The notes under the pieces: model-generated | The model's database searches: none | Told to the model about the DNA's origin: nothing | The model's input: only the letters and a program-made list of their open reading frames with translations | Source of the DNA: JAZSNA01 sp045536135 | Lineage (GTDB): Bacteria; Pseudomonadota; Alphaproteobacteria; CAAHEQ01; UBA3637 | Length of the DNA stretch: 49,059 bases | Assembly: GCA_045536135.1 (NCBI GenBank) | Contig: JAZSNA010000004.1 | Span: forward strand, 1-49,059 | Reading direction: 5' to 3' | Program-made: the position numbers and the translations under genes | In this document: piece after piece, positions 27,229-35,549 of the stretch | Layout of the letters: every line of letters starts with the position of its first letter | Numbering within the stretch: position 1 is the stretch's first letter

Positions 27229-29655
27229 TTATTTTTTTATCAATAACGGCTCTATATCAACCCATTTAAGCTCGATGGCTCTGGACTTCAATTCCTTTGG
27301 CAAGGCAATATTTTCTTTTCCCCATTTTAAATAATAACCGTATCGTCCGGATTTTAAATAAACTTTTTCACCGTCTTTTTCGCCCAAAGATTCGGGTTCC
27401 GTCTTAACTTGACCGACCTTAATCAAAGCCAACGCCCGAGACAAATCAATCGTTAAAACATCATCCCCCTTTTGCAATGAAGTAAATATATTTCCTCGTT
27501 TGACATATGGCCCGAATCGACCGATACCGGCTTCAATAACTTCATTTGTATCCGGATCATTCCCCAAAAATCTGGGCAAAGACAACAAAGCCATCGCCTT
27601 TACCAAATCCACACTCCCGACATCAATATTTCTGGGAATTGCCATCCGTTTGGGTTTATCAAGCCCTAACATTTCGACATAATGACCATACGGACCTTTT
27701 TTAAGATAAATTTCATGTCCGCCGCCATCTTTACCCAAAAGAATATCTTCAATTTTTTCTTCGCCTTCGAACGCTTTGGTATATTTACATTTTGGATAAT
27801 TCGAGCAAGCCATAAAAGCCCCGAATTTTCCTAATCTTAACCCTAATCCGCCACCACAAATCGGGCATTTTTTTTCACCATCCGGATATAAAAACAATTC
27901 CAGTTTTTGTTCCAAGTTATCAATAACATCCGTCGTTTTAATATCGGATGATTTTTTAATCTCTGCCGAAAAATCCGTCCAAAATTCGCCCAAAACTTCC
28001 TTATAATTCAAGCTTCCGCCGGAAATATCATCAAGTTGATTTTCCAAATCCGCCGTAAAATCATATTCCACATATTTTTGGAAAAAATCCTTCAAGAACG
28101 ATATAACCAAAATTCCCCGCATTTGCGGCACAAACTTTTTCTGTTCCAATACCACATATCCCCGATCTTGAATAACAGATAAAATAGTGGCATACGTTGA
28201 CGGACGACCAATCCCCAACTCTTCCATCTTTTTGACCAAACTGGCTTCGGTGTATCGAGGCGGCGGTTCGGTAAAATGTTGATTTATCAAACATTCCTTT
28301 AATTCCGATTTTTCCCCGACATTCATCCGAGGCAAAATCGCTTCTTCATCATCGTCACTTTTTTCATCCACATCTTCGGTATAAACCTTGATAAATCCCG
28401 CGAATGCTATTGTTTGCCCCGTTGAACGAAGCCCGATTTTTTGATCCGTGGATAGCAAGGATACGGCCACTTTATCCAATACCGCCTGAGCCATCTGACA
28501 AGCCACAGTCCGTTTCCAAATCAAGGTATATAATTTCAAATGATCGGCATCCAAATAACCTTTAACCTGATCAGGCGTTCTTAAAATATCGGTCGGACGG
28601 ATGGCTTCATGAGCCTCTTGTGCATTTTTGGATTTATTTTTATAGACCCGAACATCTGTTGGACAATATTCTTTTCCATATTCATCCGTAATAAAAGATC
28701 TGATTTTTTCAACAGCCTCTTTTGATAAAGCCACACTATCGGTTCGCATATAGGTAATCAACCCGACGGTTCCGGCCCCGACATCAAAGCCTTCATAAAG
28801 TTCCTGAGCCAACTTCATTGTTTTTTTAGCCGAAAATCCCAACTTTCGGGATGCTTCCTGTTGCAAAGTCGATGTCGTAAATGCCGGTGCTGGATTGCGA
28901 CGAGTCTGCTTGCGTTCAATATCATCAACTAAAAACGAGCTAACCTCGACCCGATGTTTAATAACCTCGGCATCTGTCTGATTCGGGATAAACATCTTAT
29001 CGACTTTTTGCCCATCCAACATGGCTAATTTAGATTTAAATTCTTTTCCTTCCAATGTCGCCATCACGGTTTCAAGCGACCAATATTCCGTTTTTTTAAA
29101 TTCTTTGATTTCCTGTTCCCGATCACAAATCAAACGCAAAGCCACGGATTGCACCCGACCGGCGGATTTGGCTCCGGGTAATTTACGCCACAGCACCGGC
29201 GACAAATTAAAGCCGACCAAATAATCCAAAGCCCGACGAGCCAAATAGGCATCAACCAAGGGTTGATCGATTTCCCGAGGATTTTTCATCGCTTCCAAAA
29301 CAGCATTTTTTGTAATTTCGTTAAAAGTGACCCGATAAGTCGGAACGGATAATTTTTTTCGTTTTTTTAATTCGGCAATAATATGCCAAGCAATAGCCTC
29401 CCCTTCTCGGTCCGGATCAGAAGCCAAATAAATACAATCGGCTTTCTGAACTTCTTTCAAAATATCCCGAACATGTTTTTCGGCATCTTTATCCACTTCC
29501 CAAGACATTTCAAAATCTTGATTAACATCCACGGAACCATCCTTGGCCGGCAGATCTCGAATATGCCCGAAACTGGCAATAACCTTGTAATCAGCACCCA
29601 AATACTTATTGATTGTCTTTGCCTTTGAGGGTGATTCAACAATAACCAAATGCAT
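27229..29655 (-). CDS. topA: DNA topoisomerase I
   Basis: TopA is the type IA enzyme that relaxes negative supercoils. The 808 residues start with the TOPRIM domain (VIVESPSKAKTINKYLG, then SDPDREGEAIAWHI near 80-93). The active-site tyrosine is in GLITYMRTDS near residue 301. A single four-cysteine zinc ribbon (CPICGGG...CSNYPKCKY) follows near 590-615. The C-terminus holds repeats of the form KGPYGHYVEM, GRFGPYVKRG and GRYGYYLKWG, as in other alphaproteobacterial TopA proteins. It is 10 bases downstream of dprA on the same strand, giving a plsY-dprA-topA cluster. Confidence 0.95.
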   Translation of the reverse strand: MHLVIVESPSKAKTINKYLGADYKVIASFGHIRDLPAKDGSVDVNQDFEMSWEVDKDAEKHVRDILKEVQKADCIYLASDPDREGEAIAWHIIAELKKRKKLSVPTYRVTFNEITKNAVLEAMKNPREIDQPLVDAYLARRALDYLVGFNLSPVLWRKLPGAKSAGRVQSVALRLICDREQEIKEFKKTEYWSLETVMATLEGKEFKSKLAMLDGQKVDKMFIPNQTDAEVIKHRVEVSSFLVDDIERKQTRRNPAPAFTTSTLQQEASRKLGFSAKKTMKLAQELYEGFDVGAGTVGLITYMRTDSVALSKEAVEKIRSFITDEYGKEYCPTDVRVYKNKSKNAQEAHEAIRPTDILRTPDQVKGYLDADHLKLYTLIWKRTVACQMAQAVLDKVAVSLLSTDQKIGLRSTGQTIAFAGFIKVYTEDVDEKSDDDEEAILPRMNVGEKSELKECLINQHFTEPPPRYTEASLVKKMEELGIGRPSTYATILSVIQDRGYVVLEQKKFVPQMRGILVISFLKDFFQKYVEYDFTADLENQLDDISGGSLNYKEVLGEFWTDFSAEIKKSSDIKTTDVIDNLEQKLELFLYPDGEKKCPICGGGLGLRLGKFGAFMACSNYPKCKYTKAFEGEEKIEDILLGKDGGGHEIYLKKGPYGHYVEMLGLDKPKRMAIPRNIDVGSVDLVKAMALLSLPRFLGNDPDTNEVIEAGIGRFGPYVKRGNIFTSLQKGDDVLTIDLSRALALIKVGQVKTEPESLGEKDGEKVYLKSGRYGYYLKWGKENIALPKELKSRAIELKWVDIEPLLIKK

Positions 29656-29665
29656 TTTTATTCCT

Positions 29666-30748
29666 TTACTTCATCTTCAACGATATATAATTTGACGGAT
29701 ATCGAATAATACGATCAGATAATTCCAATTCCACCAAAATAACATGAACTACTTGTGTTGGAATATGACACTCTTCAATCAATTTGTCAATAAATATCGG
29801 TTCATAACTTAACAAAGAAATCACTTTTTCCCGATCAGATATTTTAATATCTGGTATCCAATTAAAATCTGACATCAATGCTGAATCTCTTAAACAAAAT
29901 GATGTTTTCTCTTTTAAAATTTTAACCACATCATCAGCTCCGGTAATCAAATTGGCTCCGTTTTGTATCAATCGATTCACGCCGGACGCCCTTTCATCCA
30001 TCGGAGACCCCGGAACGGCAAATAAATGCCGTCCATACTTCAAGGCACAGTCCGCCGTAATCAGAGATCCGGATTTTAATTGAGCTTCCACCACAATAAC
30101 CCCCTCACTTAAACCGGCAATAATCCGATTTCGTGCCGGAAATTGATACGGCATCGGTTTTGTATCCAACGGATATTCGGACAAAACCAAGCCCATTCGT
30201 TTAATATCTTCATAAATATCTTTATTTTCGGTCGGATAAGGAACATTAACTCCGGTTCCCAAAACTGCAATCGTTCCGCTTTCCAAAGCCCCTTCATGAG
30301 CACATCTATCCATACCGGATGCCATTCCGGACACAATTTTGTACCCCTTTTGTCCCAAGTCAAAAGATATTTTTCGGGCAAAATTACGACCATTCAAAGA
30401 AGCATTTCGGGTTCCGACCAATGCCACCTTTTCCTTGTTTAAAAGACTTTTATATCCGATTCCGGACAAAACGATCGGCGAATCGGGAATTCCTTTCAAA
30501 CGCCGTGGATAATCCGGCATCGTTAAATCAATAAGAAACCCGCCGATTTCCTGTAATCTGTTATATTCTTCTTTGGCTTTTTGAATCGGATATAATTGAA
30601 TATTCTCTCCACCCCCCCGCTCAACCCAACGGGGGATATTTTCTATAATCGTATCAATATCTTTATAAAAAGACAATAAAGTCTTAAACGCAACCGGTCC
30701 CACTCGGTTAGTTCGTGCCAGTTGCAAAACTTTGATGACTTTATCCAT
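29666..30748 (-). CDS. dprA: DNA-processing protein DprA
   Basis: DprA loads RecA on incoming single-stranded DNA during natural transformation. The 360 residues include the Rossmann-like core: VALVGTRNAS near 110, GMASGMDRCAHEGAL, TIAVLGTGVNVPYPTEN, RNRIIAGLSEGVIVVEA and AVPGSPMDERASGVNRLI. An N-terminal helix-hairpin-helix-like region and a C-terminal winged-helix segment (about 300-355) complete the usual layout. The presence of dprA does not by itself show competence. Its ATG lies directly next to the plsY stop (no gap). Confidence 0.93.
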   Translation of the reverse strand: MDKVIKVLQLARTNRVGPVAFKTLLSFYKDIDTIIENIPRWVERGGGENIQLYPIQKAKEEYNRLQEIGGFLIDLTMPDYPRRLKGIPDSPIVLSGIGYKSLLNKEKVALVGTRNASLNGRNFARKISFDLGQKGYKIVSGMASGMDRCAHEGALESGTIAVLGTGVNVPYPTENKDIYEDIKRMGLVLSEYPLDTKPMPYQFPARNRIIAGLSEGVIVVEAQLKSGSLITADCALKYGRHLFAVPGSPMDERASGVNRLIQNGANLITGADDVVKILKEKTSFCLRDSALMSDFNWIPDIKISDREKVISLLSYEPIFIDKLIEECHIPTQVVHVILVELELSDRIIRYPSNYISLKMK

Positions 30749-31339
30749 TTATTTTTTTAATTTAATCTTCGTTTCGGTATGATTTAACAGTCTCTTGATA
30801 TTTTCACGATGGCGATAAAAAGACAACACAGATAAAAGCAAGTAAAATCCAGCATAATTCCAATTCGGCGACCAAATCAATGCATAAATCGGAGCCATAG
30901 CCATAGCCGTTAATGCCGATAATGACGAATACTTAAAAGTAAAAGCCATTCCCAACCATGTTGCGATAACCATCACCCCAACCATCGGCGAAGTCGCTAA
31001 CATCATCCCGATTGTGGAAGCCACACCCTTTCCGCCTTTAAACTTTAACCAAACCGGAAAATTATGCCCCAACACACCGGCAGTTCCAGCCACCAATCCG
31101 GCATACGGATTCGCGAAAATAAAAGTCATAATCATAGAAGCAAAACCCGCTTTTCCGATATCAAAAATCAAAGTCAGCAAGGTCAAATCTTTTCGTCCAG
31201 TCCTTAAAACATTCGTCGCACCGATATTACCGGAACCGATTTTTCGAATATCCCCTAAACCAGCCATATAAACAATAACCAAACCAAATGGGATTGAACC
31301 AAAAAGATAACCAAAAATAAACGAAATAATGTATGCCAT
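30749..31339 (-). CDS. plsY: Acyl-phosphate:glycerol-3-phosphate acyltransferase PlsY
   Basis: PlsY is an inner membrane enzyme that transfers an acyl group from acyl phosphate to glycerol-3-phosphate, the first step of phospholipid synthesis. The 196 residues have about five membrane helices and the three conserved motifs: FGSIPFG near 13-19, GSGNIGATNVLR near 37-48, and GHNFPVWLKFKGGKGVA near 92-108. The ATG follows AAAAAAGGAGCATAAA. plsX is not in the window. It heads the plsY-dprA-topA unit. Confidence 0.94.
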   Translation of the reverse strand: MAYIISFIFGYLFGSIPFGLVIVYMAGLGDIRKIGSGNIGATNVLRTGRKDLTLLTLIFDIGKAGFASMIMTFIFANPYAGLVAGTAGVLGHNFPVWLKFKGGKGVASTIGMMLATSPMVGVMVIATWLGMAFTFKYSSLSALTAMAMAPIYALIWSPNWNYAGFYLLLSVLSFYRHRENIKRLLNHTETKIKLKK

Positions 31340-31358
31340 TTTATGCTCCTTTTTTCCT

Positions 31359-31387
31359 GTTATAGACTCTTTTTATCCAAAAGGCAA
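31359..31387 (-). promoter_or_regulatory. plsY promoter
   Basis: On the minus strand TTGCCT (31382-31387) and TATAAC (31359-31364) are exactly 17 bases apart, about 20 bases before the plsY start. It is divergent from the tRNA-Leu promoter. Confidence 0.65.
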
Positions 31388-31397
31388 GTTTTTTAAT

Positions 31398-31426
31398 TTG
31401 ACAAAAGAGATAAAAATTGTCATAAT
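31398..31426 (+). promoter_or_regulatory. tRNA-Leu promoter
   Basis: A perfect TTGACA (31398-31403) and CATAAT (31421-31426) are separated by 17 bases, 15 bases before the tRNA. It may also drive rnd, kdsD and the lpt genes. Confidence 0.75.
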
Positions 31427-31441
31427 ATCGGAAAAACAAAA

Positions 31442-31526
31442 GCCCGAATGGCGGAATTGGTAGACGCGCTCGTTTCAGGTGCGAGTGTTGAAAGACATGG
31501 AGGTTCGAGTCCTCTTTCGGGCACCA
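31442..31526 (+). tRNA. tRNA-Leu (CAG)
   Basis: The 85-base class II tRNA has the acceptor pair GCCCGAA/TTCGGGC, discriminator A and an encoded CCA end. The anticodon loop TTCAGGT gives CAG, and a long variable arm (GTGTTGAAAGACAT region) confirms leucine. There is no terminator behind it: rnd starts 18 bases downstream. Confidence 0.95.
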
Positions 31527-31544
31527 TTTGACAAAGGGTAAATA

Positions 31545-32159
31545 ATGGGAAATATTTTTTATTACAAGGGTGATTTACCTCCCGAAATTCAATTTAAAGA
31601 TTCAATTGCCGTAGATACGGAAACCATGGGTTTGGACCTCCATCGGGACAGATTATGTCTGGTTCAAATCGGGGATGGTAAAGGCAATGCCTATTTAGTT
31701 CATATTCAACCCGACACAGAACCGAAAAATTTAAAGGCTCTTTTAACCGATCCCGCCATTTTAAAGATATTTCATTTTGCCCGTTTTGACGTAGGGAAAT
31801 TAAAAGCCGATTTACATATTGATTGTGCACCCGTTTATTGCACTAAAATAGCTTCTAAACTTTTCAGACCCAGTCAGGAAAAACACAGTTTAAAGGTCCT
31901 TTGTGCTCAACATTTGGGTATTACTTTAAACAAGGAACAACAAATGTCGGATTGGGGCGTTGCCGAATTGTCGGAAGAACAAAAAGAATATGCGGCCGGC
32001 GATGTCTTATACCTACATGCCCTCAAAGAAAAAATGGACGAACTTTTAAAACGGGAAGGCCGATATGAATTGGCCTTAAAATGTTTTTCATTTTTGAATA
32101 CCCGTGCCGATTTGGATTTAATCGGATTGGATGATCCGGATATCTTTGCTCATCATTAA
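31545..32159 (+). CDS. rnd: Ribonuclease D-type 3'-5' exonuclease
   Basis: This DEDD exonuclease trims tRNA precursors and other small RNAs. The 204 residues cover only the catalytic domain: exo I IAVDTETMGLDLHRDRLCLVQI (Asp/Glu near 23-25), exo II HFARFDVGKL near 78-87, and exo III YAAGDVLYLHAL near 147-158. The C-terminal HRDC domains of E. coli RNase D are missing, which is usual for the short alphaproteobacterial form. The ATG follows AAAGGGTAAATA. It lies 18 bases after tRNA-Leu and is probably cotranscribed with it; kdsD follows 13 bases on. Confidence 0.92.
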   Translation: MGNIFYYKGDLPPEIQFKDSIAVDTETMGLDLHRDRLCLVQIGDGKGNAYLVHIQPDTEPKNLKALLTDPAILKIFHFARFDVGKLKADLHIDCAPVYCTKIASKLFRPSQEKHSLKVLCAQHLGITLNKEQQMSDWGVAELSEEQKEYAAGDVLYLHALKEKMDELLKREGRYELALKCFSFLNTRADLDLIGLDDPDIFAHH

Positions 32160-32172
32160 AAAGGAATATAAC

Positions 32173-33129
32173 ATGAATACAGAAGAACTTATTCGTTGTG
32201 GTCAAAATGTTTTAAATACAGAAATTGAAGCCTTGCAAAAATTATCCCAGACATTGGGACAATCTTTTGCCGATGCCTGTTTGGAAATTTACAATACAAA
32301 AGGACGTGTCATTGTCACTGGAATGGGAAAAAGCGGACATATCGGACGTAAAATTGCCGCCACTTTGGCTTCGGTCGGCACTCCGGCATTCTTTGTTCAC
32401 CCCGGCGAAGCCAGTCATGGAGATCTGGGGATGATTACACCGGACGATGTTATCTTAGCCCTATCCAATTCCGGCGAAAGTAAAGAACTGAATGACATCA
32501 TTGCTTTTTCCAGACGTTTCGGTATCCGTATGATTTGTATGGTCGGCGTTGCAGACAGCACATTGGGTCGAGCATCGGATATTATTATTTGCTATCCGCC
32601 GTTTGAAGAAGCATGTTCTTTCGGAATGGCCCCGACCACATCCACAACCTTATCTTTGGCTATGGGTGATGCCTTGGCAATGACCTTATTGGAAATGAAA
32701 GGTTTTACAAAGGATAATTATCGGGACAGACATCCCGGTGGCAAATTGGGAGCCATGCTTTTAAAAGCAACTGATTTAATGGCCAAAGGCGAAAATATGC
32801 CAATAGTATCCAAAGATACCCCCATGAGTGAAGCCTTAATCACCATGACCGCCAAAAGCTTGGGTTGTGTTGGTGTATTGGATGAGGTCGGCACATTAAT
32901 TGGCATTATTACGGACGGAGATTTAAGACGCCATATTAACGATTTAATGAATAAAAAAGCCTCTGATGTCATGACAACTCATCCGAAAACAATATCACCG
33001 GATTTGTTGGCATCTTCGGCCGTCAAGATGATGAATGACCACAAAATCACCAGCCTGTTCGTTGTTCAAGATAACAAACCGATTGGTCTTTTACATATTC
33101 ATTCCTGCCTGTCTGCCGGAGTTATATAG
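32173..33129 (+). CDS. kdsD: Arabinose-5-phosphate isomerase (KdsD/KpsF)
   Basis: KdsD interconverts ribulose-5-phosphate and arabinose-5-phosphate, the first step to Kdo for lipopolysaccharide. I start it at the ATG at 32173, with AAGGAA 6 bases upstream; the frame runs 14 codons further up into rnd. The 318 residues have a SIS sugar-isomerase domain (about 35-170; GMGKSGHIGRKIAATL, HPGEASHGDLGMI, LSNSGESKEL) and two CBS domains (about 200-318; LMAKGENMPIV and DVMTTHPKTI starts). KdsA, the next Kdo enzyme but one, is also in this window. Confidence 0.93.
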   Translation: MNTEELIRCGQNVLNTEIEALQKLSQTLGQSFADACLEIYNTKGRVIVTGMGKSGHIGRKIAATLASVGTPAFFVHPGEASHGDLGMITPDDVILALSNSGESKELNDIIAFSRRFGIRMICMVGVADSTLGRASDIIICYPPFEEACSFGMAPTTSTTLSLAMGDALAMTLLEMKGFTKDNYRDRHPGGKLGAMLLKATDLMAKGENMPIVSKDTPMSEALITMTAKSLGCVGVLDEVGTLIGIITDGDLRRHINDLMNKKASDVMTTHPKTISPDLLASSAVKMMNDHKITSLFVVQDNKPIGLLHIHSCLSAGVI

Positions 33130-33132
33130 GAT

Positions 33133-34137
33133 ATGAAAACTTTATCCAAAATTGTAAAAACTCATCAAAAAAGAGTTCATTTTTTCAAAGTGACTTTACC
33201 GATTTTGGGTGGAATGTTAATATTGCTTTTATTGGTTTGGCCCCAAATCATTAAACAGAAAAATACAATTTCCGATTTGCTTAAAGAAAGTACAAACTTT
33301 AACCGCAAAGCCAATATTTCAATGGAAGGCGGACGCTTTTTATCCGAAGACAAAAAGGGACAGCCTTTTTCAATAACGGCCGAAAAAGTTTTTGAAAAGG
33401 ATACAGATACAATTCGCCTGAAACTGCCACAATCCGTTTTGGTTTTGAATTCGGGTGTCAAGATAATATCCAACGCACCATCCGCCGACTTTATTCAAAA
33501 AGATAACCTGATTTTATTTACGGAAAATCTTTATTTCACATCAGATAACGGTTATCACGGCAAACTGTCGGACACCACCTTTAATCATAAAGAAAAATGG
33601 GCAAAAAGTCCGAAACCGATTAGCATTTCTGGTCCCAAAGGATATCTCAATGCCTCAGCTTTTAAATTGCGTCAAAACGGGGATGAAATTGACTTTATGG
33701 CACCGGTTGAATTTAAATTCATTCAAAAAGGGGATATTTTCTTAACGGCAGAAGAACAAATTCAAGTTCGGCAAAAAGACCTAACCGTCACAGCCATTAA
33801 AAATGCAACATTGAAAGATAAAGAAAACACTTTAACAGCCGATAAAATTATCTTCTATTATCAAAGGATTGCCAAAAAGTATCAATTAAAAAACATCACC
33901 GCCGTCGGAAATGTTATTTTAACAACTTCATCGGAAAGCATTTCGGGCGATAAAGCAGATTACGACATAAACAAAGAACTTGCAACTTTCACAGAAAATG
34001 TTAAAATCAAAAGAAATGAAGGAGACATTAATGGAGATATAGCCACAGTTGATTTAAAAACAGGAATCAGTACCCTTAAATCAACAAATCGTATTTTTGG
34101 CAAAATATTTCCGGAAAGGATAAAAGATGGATCATAA
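33133..34137 (+). CDS. lptC-lptA: Fused LptC-LptA lipopolysaccharide transport protein
   Basis: The 334 residues read as LptC followed by an LptA-like OstA domain in one chain. Residues about 17-42 form a membrane anchor (VTLPILGGMLILLLLVWPQI). Residues about 55-190 resemble LptC (MEGGRFLSEDKKGQPFSITAEKV, then beta strands). Residues about 195-330 resemble the LptA beta-jellyroll (FLTAEEQIQVRQKDLTVTA, TLTADKIIFYY, YQLKNITAVGNVILTT, ATFTENVKIKRNEGDINGD). In other alphaproteobacteria lptC and lptA are separate genes followed by lptB. Here no separate lptA exists and lptB overlaps the end by 11 bases. The product would span the periplasm from the inner membrane complex. The LptA half is my reading of repeat phrases and should be confirmed by profile search. 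Confidence 0.82.
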   Translation: MKTLSKIVKTHQKRVHFFKVTLPILGGMLILLLLVWPQIIKQKNTISDLLKESTNFNRKANISMEGGRFLSEDKKGQPFSITAEKVFEKDTDTIRLKLPQSVLVLNSGVKIISNAPSADFIQKDNLILFTENLYFTSDNGYHGKLSDTTFNHKEKWAKSPKPISISGPKGYLNASAFKLRQNGDEIDFMAPVEFKFIQKGDIFLTAEEQIQVRQKDLTVTAIKNATLKDKENTLTADKIIFYYQRIAKKYQLKNITAVGNVILTTSSESISGDKADYDINKELATFTENVKIKRNEGDINGDIATVDLKTGISTLKSTNRIFGKIFPERIKDGS

Positions 34138-34855
34138 AGGGCTTGTTGTTCGCGGATTAGGTAAATCATATAAAAATCGGAAAATCATTCGAGGGATTTC
34201 CATGGATATTCAACGTGGCGAAGCCGTTGGATTATTGGGACCGAATGGTGCCGGAAAAACGACTTGTTTTTATTGTATTACCGGATTGATAAAACCGGAT
34301 TTCGGAAGCATTCTTCTCGACGGTTCGGATATTACCAAATTACCCATGTATCAACGGGCCAAATTAGGTATCGGATATTTACCACAAGAATCCTCTATTT
34401 TCCGAGGACTATCTGTCCAAGACAATATTTTATCTGTATTGGAGCTAATTGAAAAAGATCCGGTAAAACGTGCTGAACGATTGGAGGAATTATTGGGTGA
34501 ATTTTCAATTTCTCATCTGCGTCATTCCCCATCAAAAGCCCTATCTGGTGGAGAAAGAAGACGTCTTGAAATTGCTCGTGCGTTAGCCTTAAAACCGCAC
34601 TTCATTTTACTGGATGAACCGCTGGCGGGTATTGACCCGATTGCTGTGGCCGAAATTCGGGACTTGGTGGCACACTTAAAAAACAGAGGACTGGGAGTTT
34701 TAATTACCGATCACAATGTTCGGGAAACATTGGGCATCATTGACCGTGCCTATATTCTATCGGACGGCGTTCTGTTAAAACACGGCACACCATACGAAAT
34801 TGTAGCGGATGACAATGTCCGACGCAAATATTTAGGTGAAAACTTTAAAGTTTAA
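34127..34855 (+). CDS. lptB: LPS export ABC transporter ATPase LptB
   Basis: LptB is the cytoplasmic ATPase of the LptBFG complex that extracts lipopolysaccharide from the inner membrane. The 242 residues have Walker A GPNGAGKTT (about 37-45), the Q-loop YLPQESSIFRGLSV, the ABC signature LSGGERRRLEIARAL near 139-153, Walker B ILLDEPLAGIDP near 162-173 and the H-loop LITDHNVRETL. The ATG follows AAAGGATAAAAG. rpoN, hpf and ptsN usually follow lptB in alphaproteobacteria; here a convergent gene stops 7 bases on. Confidence 0.96.
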   Translation: MDHKGLVVRGLGKSYKNRKIIRGISMDIQRGEAVGLLGPNGAGKTTCFYCITGLIKPDFGSILLDGSDITKLPMYQRAKLGIGYLPQESSIFRGLSVQDNILSVLELIEKDPVKRAERLEELLGEFSISHLRHSPSKALSGGERRRLEIARALALKPHFILLDEPLAGIDPIAVAEIRDLVAHLKNRGLGVLITDHNVRETLGIIDRAYILSDGVLLKHGTPYEIVADDNVRRKYLGENFKV

Positions 34856-34861
34856 TCCGAA

Positions 34862-35518
34862 TCAAGCACGTGTTTTTGATTTCAAAATCTGCCGCATTTT
34901 TTTTAGTGCGATACACCCTTCTTTATGGTATCTATCCTGCTGATCAAAAACAATTTTTATCATGTAATGAGATGCTTCATACCCCATACCTGGTGAAATA
35001 TTATCATTAATTTGATCTATAAAAGAACATCTACTCACAGCATAATCAATGATTTTATTGGGTCCCCATTCTGGGTTTGGGGTCTTGGTATCATTTTTTA
35101 AATTTGCCAATTTTTCAGCCATTAAAACAAACTTTAAATTTTTAGGTAATTTCAATCCCCATTCAATAATAGCTTCTTTTCCATCTTCTTTTGTTTTAAT
35201 GTATTCAAAGCCCTCTTTTCCTTTTTTAGGCTCACTAGACAACAGACGAATATCATCCTTTAAACTTGTTTCGAACAAAACTTTTTCAACCCGCTGATAA
35301 ATATCGACGGCCTTTTCAGATGAAATATTTTTATCAATTTTACTCATTTCATAGGCTTTATGTAAATATCCCAAAACCAATTCACGATCATCGGCATTAT
35401 ATTCCTTTAAAATCTCAACCGTATTTTCAATTTGATTAAACATTGTCCCTTGACCATATTTAACCCCATTGTGTAATTCAAAAGCAATTTTTCGAGCTTC
35501 AATCAATATATTTTTCAT
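34862..35518 (-). CDS. Degenerate HD-domain protein resembling (p)ppGpp hydrolases
   Basis: The 218 residues begin like the hydrolase domain of RelA/SpoT or small MESH1-type enzymes: EARKIAFELHNG (about 7-18), a second helix where a His is expected, and VLGYLHKAYEM (about 48-58) where active enzymes have LLHDVVED. The first His is kept, the second is replaced (FNQIENTV), and the HD pair reads HK. Later parts also fit the fold (EAIIEWGLKLPKNLKFVLMAEKLANLKN, like the KLADRLHNM region). Loss of metal ligands suggests it does not hydrolyse, so a binding or regulatory role is possible. The ATG follows AAAGGATTATAG. It stands alone, convergent with lptB and 31 bases upstream of the dusB stop. Confidence 0.6.
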   Translation of the reverse strand: MKNILIEARKIAFELHNGVKYGQGTMFNQIENTVEILKEYNADDRELVLGYLHKAYEMSKIDKNISSEKAVDIYQRVEKVLFETSLKDDIRLLSSEPKKGKEGFEYIKTKEDGKEAIIEWGLKLPKNLKFVLMAEKLANLKNDTKTPNPEWGPNKIIDYAVSRCSFIDQINDNISPGMGYEASHYMIKIVFDQQDRYHKEGCIALKKMRQILKSKTRA

Positions 35519-35549
35519 CTATAATCCTTTCACAAGTAGTCGGATTATA

